From the NCBI GenBank assembly GCA_900770645.1, contig CAAGKY010000252.1, positions 1-11,989 on the forward strand: 11,989 bases of DNA. The letters run 5' to 3'. The DNA is from Bacilli bacterium. GTDB lineage: Bacteria > Bacillota_I > Bacilli_A > ML615J-28 > CAG-313. A program made the position numbers and the translations under genes. Of this stretch, positions 7,045-11,989 are shown piece by piece. Below the pieces are notes generated by a model. It was given only the letters and a program-made list of their open reading frames with translations, was not told the origin of the DNA and ran no database searches. Position 1 is the stretch's first letter. Every line of letters begins with the position of its first letter.

Positions 7045-7778
7045 GATATAAAATGATTGTATCTTACGACGGAACTTTCTTTCATGGTTTCCAAAGACAA
7101 ACTAATTTAATTAGTGTTCAATCAGTTTTAGAAGAAACCCTAACAGAAATTCTCAAAACCCCGGTAATTATACACGGAGCTGGTAGAACTGATGCATTAG
7201 TTCATGCTTATGGACAAGTGGTACATTTTGATAGTACTCAACTTGTTCCACCTAAAAACTTAAAGAAAATTTTAAATAAAAAAGCATACCCAAATATATA
7301 TGTTAGCGATATTGAACTAGTCGATGAATCATTTCATTCAAGAAAATCTGCCAAAGGGAAAGAATATCACTATATTGTAGATATTGGTGAATATGATCCA
7401 CTTAAAAATAATTATGTTCTATATCACCATAATCGTATCGATATTGATAAAATCAAACAAGCAATGACTTATATTGTAGGTACTCATGATTTTAAAAGCT
7501 TATCAAGAAGTAAAGAATTAAAAACAACAGTTAGAACGATTAAATCCTTTGATTTAGATATAACTGGCACAACTCTAACATTTAAAATAATTGGTAATGG
7601 TTTTATGTATAACATGGTAAGAATCATAATAGCCTTAATGTTAAAGGTTGGAGAAGGTAAACTAAAAGTAGAAGACGTGCCAAGAATTATAGAAGCAAAG
7701 GACCGTACTCTTGTTCCTTGGGTTGCACCGGCAAGAGGACTTTACTTAATGAAAGTATTTTATGAGGATTTAGAATAA
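7041..7778 (+). CDS. truA: tRNA pseudouridine(38-40) synthase TruA
   Basis: TruA converts uridines 38, 39 and 40 of the tRNA anticodon arm to pseudouridine. The 245-residue product has the family start YKMIVSYDGTFFHGFQRQ, the active-site loop GRTDALVHA with catalytic Asp51, then the FHSRKSAKGKEYHYIV block, HDFKSLSRSK, and the C-terminal NGFMYNMVRIIIALML. The active-site loop is usually GRTDAGVHA; here Leu53 replaces that glycine. The ATG shares bases with the ecfT stop (ATGA), and AGGGTGG at 7030-7036 serves as ribosome site. It is the last gene of the operon; rplM and rpsI, which follow truA in many Bacillota, are absent here. Confidence 0.95.
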   Translation: MRYKMIVSYDGTFFHGFQRQTNLISVQSVLEETLTEILKTPVIIHGAGRTDALVHAYGQVVHFDSTQLVPPKNLKKILNKKAYPNIYVSDIELVDESFHSRKSAKGKEYHYIVDIGEYDPLKNNYVLYHHNRIDIDKIKQAMTYIVGTHDFKSLSRSKELKTTVRTIKSFDLDITGTTLTFKIIGNGFMYNMVRIIIALMLKVGEGKLKVEDVPRIIEAKDRTLVPWVAPARGLYLMKVFYEDLE

Positions 7779-7852
7779 AATTATTCTAAATAACTATATT
7801 ATTTATAGATATGTTTTACATCCCCTAAAAAACTGTAAACATATATAAAAAC

Positions 7853-7896
7853 AAAAAGATGAAGACTGGACAAAAATCCGAATCTTCATCTTTTTT
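7853..7896 (+). terminator. Rho-independent terminator after truA
   Basis: A 13-pair stem, AAAAAGATGAAGA (7853-7865) with TCTTCATCTTTTT (7883-7895), is followed by T. The loop can add a small GGA/TCC helix. It lies 75 bases after the truA stop and ends the NusG-like/ecf/truA unit. Confidence 0.9.
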
Positions 7897-7946
7897 ATTC
7901 TTTTCTAAGATAAAAAATTAAATATTAATGTTAAAAGTATAAAAAG

Positions 7947-8056
7947 GTACACCTTTATGTACTAACTAAATTATACTGAAAAATAGCATTTTACGCAACA
8001 AAAATGTAAATTTTTATAATAAACTTGTATATTTTAATATATACATAAAGGTGTAC
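7947..8056. repeat. Pair of inverted dyad sites around a promoter
   Basis: GTACACCTTTATGTA (7947-7961) recurs exactly on the opposite strand as TACATAAAGGTGTAC (8042-8056). The match extends outward through TATAAAA with a two-base gap. Each copy is itself a dyad: GTACA-N6-TGTAC at 7947-7962 and ATACA-N6-TGTAC at 8041-8056. Their centres are 94 bases apart, close to nine helical turns. This looks like two operators for one regulator. Ends of a small mobile element are an alternative, but no transposase is near. Confidence 0.65.
7991..8020 (+). promoter_or_regulatory. Candidate promoter for the 8085-9364 genes
   Basis: TATAAT at 8015-8020 is a perfect -10. The -35 is poor: TTACGC at 7991-7996, 18 bases upstream, is the best fit. 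Transcription would start near 8027, placing the second dyad (8041-8056) in the leader. A weak -35 fits a promoter that needs an activator. Confidence 0.45.
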
Positions 8057-8084
8057 TTTTATATAAAATATGAAGGAGGAAAAA

Positions 8085-8516
8085 ATGACAGCTTTTTTTG
8101 GTATACTTTATTATTTTGCTATTGGTGTATGCTTATGGATTTTACCTTTTGCAAAGCATAATTGGGATACAACACATGAAATAAATCCTAATTGGTCATG
8201 GAATGAGAATCATACTACTTCGGTTACGATCAGCAATAGTGAATCTTTTACATTTATAGAATGTGCAGAAGAAAATCCATTTCTTTTTGTAATTCTAATT
8301 GCTTTACTAATTGTTTCTTTATTGTTATGGATATTTGCAGATTCTAAAAAAAATGCAAACTTTCATAAACCATTAAAAATAAGTTTAATAGTTTTAGGAT
8401 TTATTATGTTATTGGCTCAATGGATGATGGGGTTTTCTTTATGGGGAACAATTTTTGTTATATTTATTTGCTATTGTCCATTAAAATACTATAAATTTTT
8501 AGGTCTTAGTAAATAG
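8085..8516 (+). CDS. Hypothetical membrane protein, four predicted helices
   Basis: I do not recognise this 143-residue protein. It has hydrophobic segments at about residues 5-22, 65-85, 97-115 and 117-133. A polar, Trp- and Asn-rich loop at 23-64 (WDTTHEINPNWSWNENHTT) probably lies outside the cell if the N-terminus is inside. The start is 8085, five bases after AAGGAGG (8073-8079); the in-frame ATG at 8070 precedes that site and is rejected. It is the first of three AT-rich genes on the plus strand that look like one operon. Lys and Asn codons are mostly AAA and AAT, in keeping with its AT-richness compared with the ribosomal genes. No function can be given. Confidence 0.75.
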   Translation: MTAFFGILYYFAIGVCLWILPFAKHNWDTTHEINPNWSWNENHTTSVTISNSESFTFIECAEENPFLFVILIALLIVSLLLWIFADSKKNANFHKPLKISLIVLGFIMLLAQWMMGFSLWGTIFVIFICYCPLKYYKFLGLSK

Positions 8517-8551
8517 TTTTTTTAAAAAATAAAATAAAGGGGAACTTAAAA

Positions 8552-9154
8552 ATGAAAAAAATAACGAGATTATCAATAATAATATTTATATTAATAAGTT
8601 TAATAAATTTCACATCATGTGGAAATAATGCATCAAAGGAAGAAGAGGATTTAGCAAGTGCATTATTTCAAGTAATAAAAAGACGAAATGACCCTGAATA
8701 TTCATTTCAAATTGTAGATCTTAAAACGACACCTGATAATAAAATTTTGTTTATAGAGGTAAGAGATAGTGAAGGCGAAAGAAATGAGTTTTTTTATATA
8801 ACTGAAAATTTTACATTCAATCAAAAATATTGTGATAGTATATATACAAAAAATATATCAAAACAGGTTTTTGAAGATTTTGTTTCAAGTCAAGTGTTTT
8901 TTGAAAATATAAGAGATCCGTATAATTATGATTTTTTAAAGGGTGATATAATATATGATTATGAGATGGTTTTTGACTTTGATCCGTTTACTTTTGAAAG
9001 ATACTCATTTAGAGGTATGATATTGGACAGTATGGGACTGTCATATGATAGATATAAAATACTTAAAGAAAGCAAAATATATAATGTGGGAGAAGTTAAT
9101 AAGTGTTTAAAGGAAATAGTGGAAGAATACAAAAAAGAAATGGGTTGGGATTAA
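8552..9154 (+). CDS. Hypothetical lipoprotein
   Basis: The 200-residue product starts with a lipoprotein signal: MKK, a basic residue, a hydrophobic stretch (LSIIIFILISLI) and FTSC, giving a lipidated Cys23. The -3 position is Phe rather than the usual Leu, a mild departure. The mature part is acidic and charged, with no motif that I know; a Tyr/Phe/Asp-rich middle (residues about 125-155) and a helical end are seen. AAAGGGG at 8536-8542 lies nine bases before the ATG, and the gap to the membrane-protein gene is only 35 bases. It probably sits on the outer face of the membrane and may work with the membrane protein next to it; that link is inferred from position only. Confidence 0.8.
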   Translation: MKKITRLSIIIFILISLINFTSCGNNASKEEEDLASALFQVIKRRNDPEYSFQIVDLKTTPDNKILFIEVRDSEGERNEFFYITENFTFNQKYCDSIYTKNISKQVFEDFVSSQVFFENIRDPYNYDFLKGDIIYDYEMVFDFDPFTFERYSFRGMILDSMGLSYDRYKILKESKIYNVGEVNKCLKEIVEEYKKEMGWD

Positions 9155-9364
9155 ATGATTAAAATAAAAAATGATGGAGAATTTATTGTTACAAAAAGAT
9201 GTGTACATTCCAAAACTAATTTGCAACCAAATTGTAATATTAAAAATAAAGATAAATATAAAGTTTTGACAAAAGATCAAATTAATAATAATTCAAGAAA
9301 ATATTCGAAACTTAAAAAATGTGAATGGTGTTTAAGTGGAGAAGATATAGAAATTATAGATTAA
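9155..9364 (+). CDS. Small cysteine-containing protein, possible zinc binder
   Basis: The 69-residue product has no signal peptide or membrane helix. Cysteines lie at 16, 27, 56 and 59, with His18; the late pair is KKCEWC. The order H...C then C-x2-C after about 28 residues loosely recalls the metal-binding fold at the N-terminus of Ada and related small modules, but the conserved aromatic and Gly/Pro positions of that fold are not clearly present, so this is only a suggestion. The ATG directly follows the lipoprotein TAA (no gap), with only a G-rich GGGTTGGG before it, so translation probably depends on coupling. It is the third gene of this accessory group. Confidence 0.6.
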   Translation: MIKIKNDGEFIVTKRCVHSKTNLQPNCNIKNKDKYKVLTKDQINNNSRKYSKLKKCEWCLSGEDIEIID

Positions 9365-9487
9365 TATATTAAAAAATTCAAAATACGTTATTTTTATAAT
9401 GTTTTTCTTCAATAGTATATAAAATAAAAACTATTTTATGAAGTAGTTGTCTATATTTACATATTAATTATATATATTAGCACAAAA

Positions 9488-9509
9488 AAAGGCTCCAATT
9501 GGAGCCTTT
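9488..9509. terminator. Symmetrical terminator shared by converging genes
   Basis: An 11-bp perfect inverted repeat (AAAGGCTCCAA with TTGGAGCCTTT; the central bases must open as a loop) is preceded by seven A (9484-9490) and followed by TTTCTTTG. Read on the minus strand the stem ends in seven T, directly after the minus-strand gene; on the plus strand the T-tract is interrupted. It probably works best for the minus strand but could also stop plus-strand transcripts. The stretch 9365-9483 before it is A+T with only an imperfect CTTC...GAAG hairpin at 9407-9443. Confidence 0.88.
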
Positions 9510-9514
9510 CTTTG

Positions 9515-9774
9515 TTATCGTATGGGAACAATAATATGAGCTATACAGGCTGCAAACACTAAACCTGTAATAGCCAGGAGAAAAAAGATGATTATAAGGG
9601 GTTCTTTTTATTAGGAAAAATAGAGTCTAGGGTCTTTTCACTTGATCTTAAAAGGGTAGAAACTTTTGATAATTCATCATTAATTTTGGTAGGATTATCA
9701 CTACTAAACTCTACATCAGTATTATTTTCATTTTTAAGATTATTATGTAAATTTGTTTTTGTTTTTTTATTCAT
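9515..9774 (-). pseudogene. Frameshifted gene for a small tail-anchored membrane protein
   Basis: The frame from 9774 ends at TAA 9592-9594, but the -1 frame runs on from the run of five A at 9605-9609 (minus-strand AATAAAAAGAACCCC) to a TAA at 9515-9517. That extension reads E-P-L, then a strongly hydrophobic stretch (IIIFFLLAITGLVFAAC), then IAHIIVPIR. It has no start codon or ribosome site of its own. Adding one A in the run would join the two into 86 residues: a soluble N-terminal part and one C-terminal membrane helix. The new stop lies just six bases before the terminator stem, which supports the longer gene. The cause may be a real deletion, slippage in the A-run, or a sequencing error. 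Confidence 0.6.
9592..9774 (-). CDS. Small hypothetical protein, intact N-terminal frame of a probably frameshifted gene
   Basis: The 60-codon frame begins at an ATG four bases from AGGAGG (plus-strand CCTCCT at 9779-9784) and encodes a hydrophilic chain rich in Asn, Lys and Ser (MNKKTKTNLHNNLKNENN at the start, then ELSKVSTLLRSSEKTLDSIF). It stops soon after FPNKK. The ribosome site and the terminator placed beyond a longer -1 frame suggest the real product is longer (see the entry for 9515-9774). I do not recognise the family. Confidence 0.55.
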   Translation of the reverse strand: MNKKTKTNLHNNLKNENNTDVEFSSDNPTKINDELSKVSTLLRSSEKTLDSIFPNKKNPL

Positions 9775-9797
9775 AATGCCTCCTAATTACAATATTA

Positions 9798-9807
9798 TTG
9801 TTAACAA
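9798..9807. repeat. 10-bp palindrome upstream of the minus-strand gene
   Basis: TTGTTAACAA lies 14 bases beyond the minus-strand ribosome site, in the space between the two divergent genes. It could be an operator for the minus-strand gene, whose own promoter hexamers I cannot define (a TATAAT at 9815-9810 has no good -35). Such short AT palindromes may also occur by chance. Confidence 0.3.
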
Positions 9808-9846
9808 AAATTATAAAAATATACGTTTTATTTTTTTCGTATTATC

Positions 9847-9875
9847 TTGAAAATAACAAAAAGATGTGTTATAAT
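9847..9875 (+). promoter_or_regulatory. Strong sigma-A type promoter of the amidase gene
   Basis: TTGAAA (9847-9852) and TATAAT (9870-9875) are 17 bases apart, and TGT before the -10 gives an extended -10. Transcription would start near 9882, within the palindrome AAAACGTTTT (9877-9886). Confidence 0.85.
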
Positions 9876-9876
9876 A

Positions 9877-9889
9877 AAAACGTTTTCAA
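9877..9889. promoter_or_regulatory. LacI-type operator-like sequence at the amidase start site
   Basis: AAAACGTTTTCA has the central CG and AAAACGTTTT symmetry typical of LacI/GalR-family operators, with one half matching CGTTTTCA. It overlaps the expected transcription start, a usual place for repression. AACGTTTTC recurs once, at 11434-11442, after the gene. No LacI-family gene is in the window, so this is inference from form and position. Confidence 0.35.
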
Positions 9890-9902
9890 GGAGAAAAAGA
9901 AA

Positions 9903-11399
9903 ATGAAGAAATTATTACTTTTATTATTAATCGCAATTACTTGTATATCTCTTACTTCATGTGGTGAAGAAGATATTAATGAACCTCCTGTAGATAAACC
10001 ACAATATGAAACAAGTCCTAATTTAACTGAAGACGAAATATTATTCTTTGAAAAAGTTGAATCATATGTTCGTAGTTTTATTAAATCACCAACTAGAGTA
10101 GATTTAAAACTAAAAACAAACTATTATTCAACAGCAGTTGAGATTATGTATATATCTTCTAACCCTGAAGTATTAACTAATGATGGTAAATATGTTGAAC
10201 ATAAATATGATGAAGATGTTGTTTTAACTTGTGTGTTAAAGTTAGAAGATAAAATGTATGTGTTTGATATAAATATTACATCAACTGGTATACCTGATAC
10301 TGAAAAACTAGAATTAACTAAAAAGTGGTTACAAGATTATTTAAATAATACAAAAATTACAGAAGGAATGGAGTTACCTACTACTCATCCTGAATTTGGT
10401 GGTAGAATTCGTTGGGTATGTGAAGATCCAACTGTGATTGTTGATAATAAAACAATTAATTTACCTACTAAAGAAGGATTATATAGATTGATTGCGGAAA
10501 TTGTTTTCCCAACTCCAGCTGCGTATGAAATAGTTCAGTATCCAGTTAATCTATCAAAAACAACTTTAAGTAAAGAAGATAGAGTAATTAACTTTATTAA
10601 ACAAAGTATTACGCCAACTGTTGGAAAATTTATAAATCTATATGAAGGATCAACAGTAAAAATCAATAGAGATCATATTATTAATATTGAAGATGAATTA
10701 GAACAGTACTGGACATACGGGTATAAACCAGATATGCCACAATCTGCGTTAGATAATGTTTATGAAGGATATAAACTAAATAATGATTCTAACGTATTAT
10801 GGATTGTTGTTCATGAAACAGGTATGGCACGTTCAGGAATAACTGCTGAATATCTAGCTAAATCACAATATGAAAATGCCTATGTTGGTGGTGGACGCGA
10901 GGCTTCATGGAATTATACCGTAGATGATGGAACTGTTTATCAAAGTTATGAAGACAATGTTGCTTGTTGGCACGCATCTGATGGTAAAACCGTAGGTGGA
11001 GGAAACAAAAATGGTATCGGTATTGAAATGTGTGTTAATACTGATGGTGAGTTTAATGCAGCTATGAGAAGTGACGCAAGACTAATTGCATATCTACTTA
11101 GAACTCATAACTTAGGTATGGCTAATATTAAACAACACTTTGATTTTGCGTATAACGATAAAAACTGCCCAGAAAACATCAGAAATGATCGCCGTTGGTT
11201 TGAAATGCTTGGTATGATCGCAAGAGAATATACATCACAAACATTATTAACTGATGTAGATGTAACATATAAAGTATTATCTAATAACGCTGAAGATTGG
11301 AAATTACCTGGTGTATATAAACTTACTGATACAAATAAAGTACAAATAGAAGTTAAAGTATATGGTAAAACATTCACAGTAAGTGTGGAAAATGAATAA
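9903..11399 (+). CDS. Lipoprotein N-acetylmuramoyl-L-alanine amidase with Ig-like modules
   Basis: The product should cleave the bond between N-acetylmuramic acid and L-alanine in peptidoglycan from the outer face of the membrane. The 498 residues begin with a lipoprotein signal ending LTSC (lipidated Cys20). Residues about 75-125 and 155-220 resemble weak bacterial Ig-like repeats (SSNPEVLTNDGKYV, WVCEDPTVIV). An Amidase_2 domain spans about 298-440: IVVHETG gives zinc ligand His304, WHASDG and GIGIEMC follow (Glu375), and KQHFDF and NCP give His412 and Cys422. The order closely follows CwlA/XlyA-type amidases. A short beta-rich end follows. The start at 9903 is nine bases from AAGGAG (9888-9893); the longer frame from 9798 crosses the promoter and is rejected. 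Confidence 0.9.
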   Translation: MKKLLLLLLIAITCISLTSCGEEDINEPPVDKPQYETSPNLTEDEILFFEKVESYVRSFIKSPTRVDLKLKTNYYSTAVEIMYISSNPEVLTNDGKYVEHKYDEDVVLTCVLKLEDKMYVFDINITSTGIPDTEKLELTKKWLQDYLNNTKITEGMELPTTHPEFGGRIRWVCEDPTVIVDNKTINLPTKEGLYRLIAEIVFPTPAAYEIVQYPVNLSKTTLSKEDRVINFIKQSITPTVGKFINLYEGSTVKINRDHIINIEDELEQYWTYGYKPDMPQSALDNVYEGYKLNNDSNVLWIVVHETGMARSGITAEYLAKSQYENAYVGGGREASWNYTVDDGTVYQSYEDNVACWHASDGKTVGGGNKNGIGIEMCVNTDGEFNAAMRSDARLIAYLLRTHNLGMANIKQHFDFAYNDKNCPENIRNDRRWFEMLGMIAREYTSQTLLTDVDVTYKVLSNNAEDWKLPGVYKLTDTNKVQIEVKVYGKTFTVSVENE

Positions 11400-11418
11400 G
11401 CAAATAATATAGTTTTCG

Positions 11419-11468
11419 AAAGTTAAGTATAATAACGTTTTCTAAGCGTTAGATACTTGACTTTTTTT
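11419..11468 (+). terminator. Rho-independent terminator after the amidase gene
   Basis: AAAGTTAAGTAT (11419-11430) pairs with ATACTTGACTTT (11453-11464), with one G-T pair. After a small internal loop, TAACG pairs with CGTTA; a run of T to 11468 follows. The 3' arm also contains the -35 of the next promoter. Confidence 0.8.
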
Positions 11469-11502
11469 ATTTGTGTGTTATAATATCTAACAGTATTAGA
11501 TA
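11441..11502. promoter_or_regulatory. Two related dyads bracketing the MarR promoter, probable operators
   Basis: TCTAA-GCG-TTAGA (11441-11453) lies just upstream of the -35, and TATCTAA-CAGTA-TTAGATA (11484-11502) begins at the last base of the -10 and covers the start site. They share TCTAA/TTAGA arms. MarR dimers usually repress their own promoters through such dyads. The first also forms part of the terminator loop, so its symmetry may have a second cause. Confidence 0.6.
11457..11484 (+). promoter_or_regulatory. Promoter of the MarR/ABC operon
   Basis: TTGACT (11457-11462) and TATAAT (11479-11484) are 16 bases apart, with TGT before the -10. Transcription would start near 11491. The -35 is within the upstream terminator stem and T-tract. 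Confidence 0.82.
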
Positions 11503-11515
11503 AATGGAGATTATT

Positions 11516-11920
11516 ATGAATAGAAACATAATCGCGATAGAATTAGTAAGCAAATTTAGTAAGCATAGATGTAGAGAATTCACTGATGTTGTAAACGATG
11601 CAAGTAAAGGACTTTTTGTTATTTTAAAACTGATAAAAAATAGTGAAACAGAAGTCGTTGCGGGTGACATTGCAACAGCTTTAAATATCTCAACCGCAAG
11701 AGTTGCAGTTGCGTTAAAAACTCTTGAATGCAAGAAATTAATAAAGACATATAAATCAAAAGAAGACGCAAGAAAAAAAGTTGTTATGCTTACAGAACAA
11801 GGTAATGTAGAACTAAAAGAATGGGATAATAAATTAGTTGGATTAGCTACTAATTTTTTAAAAAAACTTACTGATGATGAAGTAAATCAGTTAGTGAATA
11901 TAATTAATAAAGTAATGTAA
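11516..11920 (+). CDS. MarR family transcriptional regulator
   Basis: MarR proteins are dimeric repressors that leave DNA when they bind a ligand, often controlling efflux or stress genes. The 134-residue product has the winged helix in its middle: GDIATALNISTARVAVALKTLECKKLI, then the wing KSKEDARKKVVMLTEQG with the Asp-x-Arg pattern of the family, framed by dimer helices. The start is ATG 11516, six bases after GGAG (11506-11509); the in-frame ATG at 11504 overlaps that site. The downstream ABC-transporter gene begins 17 bases after the stop, so the two are probably co-transcribed and controlled together. The ligand is unknown. Confidence 0.92.
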   Translation: MNRNIIAIELVSKFSKHRCREFTDVVNDASKGLFVILKLIKNSETEVVAGDIATALNISTARVAVALKTLECKKLIKTYKSKEDARKKVVMLTEQGNVELKEWDNKLVGLATNFLKKLTDDEVNQLVNIINKVM

Positions 11921-11937
11921 AGAAGGAGGACAAGAAA

Positions 11938-11989
11938 GTGCTAAGATTAAAAAACATTAAAAAAGATTACGTAATGGCAGATACAACCG
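11938..11989 (+). CDS. ABC transporter ATP-binding protein, N-terminal fragment (runs off window)
   Basis: Only 17 codons are in the window, from a GTG start eight bases after AAGGAGG (11923-11929). The reading MLRLKNIKKDYVMADTT fits the first strand of the MacB/LolD-type export ATPases (pattern L-x-L-x-N-I-x-K-x-Y). No Walker motif is inside the window. Location after a MarR gene supports a regulated exporter, perhaps for drugs or peptides, but that is inference. Confidence 0.75.
   Translation, partial: MLRLKNIKKDYVMADTT

Larger units (their letters stand above)
7779..8084. other. 306-base intergenic region: hairpin, terminator, paired dyads and promoter
   Basis: No gene is seen here. In order it holds an inverted repeat over the truA stop (TTAGAATAA at 7770-7778, TTATTCTAA at 7781-7789) and an imperfect hairpin at 7809-7844 (ATATGTTTTACA against TGTAAACATAT, one bulged T, no T-tract). 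After these come the terminator at 7853-7896, two similar dyads at 7947-7962 and 8041-8056, and a candidate promoter between them. Most of the rest is plain A+T. Confidence 0.7.

Noticed and set aside
6378..7100. 240-codon minus-strand frame opposite ecfT
   Set aside because: It mirrors the coding of ecfT and truA, has no ribosome site or promoter, and resembles no protein family.
7770..7789. Inverted repeat TTAGAATAA/TTATTCTAA at the truA stop as a terminator
   Set aside because: It is all A-T except one pair per arm, has almost no loop and no T-tract; the strong terminator is at 7853-7896.
7947..9509. Inverted repeats as ends of a transposon carrying the accessory trio
   Set aside because: Both arms are upstream of the genes, no matching arm follows them, and no transposase or target duplication is visible.
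9592..9612. Programmed -1 frameshift (dnaX-like) in the minus-strand gene
   Set aside because: The heptamer in frame is T AAA AAG, so the P-site tRNA could not re-pair properly; no upstream ribosome-like stimulator or downstream hairpin is seen. A mutation or read error is simpler.
9798..9902. Longer amidase start at 9798
   Set aside because: The extension covers the -35, -10 and ribosome site at 9847-9893, and would bury the lipoprotein signal behind 35 residues.
1..11989. Mycoplasma-type code with TGA as tryptophan
   Set aside because: TGA ends the NusG-like gene and ecfT at the expected family ends, and all tryptophans of conserved genes are TGG.
1..11989. tRNA, rRNA, riboswitch or CRISPR array
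   Set aside because: No cloverleaf, rRNA segment, conserved riboswitch core or regular repeat-spacer pattern was found in the gaps.

Overview
The window is AT-rich DNA from a low-GC Gram-positive-type bacterium, most likely a Bacillota/Mycoplasmatota relative (Bacilli or an Acholeplasma-like lineage). The order map-infA-rpmJ-rpsM-rpsK-rpoA-rplQ, the ecfA-ecfA-ecfT-truA cluster, strong AAGGAGG ribosome sites and Gram-positive lipoprotein signals support this. Tryptophan is TGG, and TGA ends two genes (4458-4460 and 7042-7044), so the standard bacterial code applies and not the Mycoplasma code. The species cannot be named from the sequence alone.

Region 1 (1-3053) is the end of the spc/alpha ribosomal operon: the 3' part of map, then infA, rpmJ (only 38 codons), rpsM, rpsK, rpoA and rplQ, all on the plus strand and closed by a strong terminator. 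RpoA is longer than usual, with added residues in its N-terminal domain and an acidic tail. Region 2 (3066-3909) is a small autonomous unit: an orphan Phd/YefM-type antitoxin behind an 18-bp palindrome, then a nitroreductase, then a terminator. Region 3 (3961-7896) starts at a textbook promoter. It encodes a membrane-anchored NusG-domain-II protein, the shared energising module of ECF vitamin/metal transporters (two ATPases and EcfT, here with an extra hydrophobic insertion) and the tRNA pseudouridine synthase TruA. These genes overlap and end at a terminator. In many Bacillota rplQ runs straight into ecfA; here Region 2 and the NusG-like gene are inserted between them.

Region 4 (7897-9510) is accessory in character and very AT-rich. 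Two near-identical dyad sites flank a putative promoter and precede a four-helix membrane protein, a lipoprotein and a small cysteine-rich protein, none recognised. Converging on it from the minus strand is a small gene (9515-9774). Its N-terminal frame stops early, but the -1 frame continues into a clear transmembrane segment, so it appears frameshifted. A symmetrical terminator at 9488-9509 can serve both sides.

Region 5 (9847-11468) is a single-gene unit with a consensus promoter, encoding a lipoprotein N-acetylmuramoyl-L-alanine amidase with Ig-like modules. Region 6 (11441-11989) is the start of a MarR-regulator plus ABC-transporter operon. Its promoter -35 lies inside the preceding terminator and is bracketed by two related dyads, probably autoregulatory operators.
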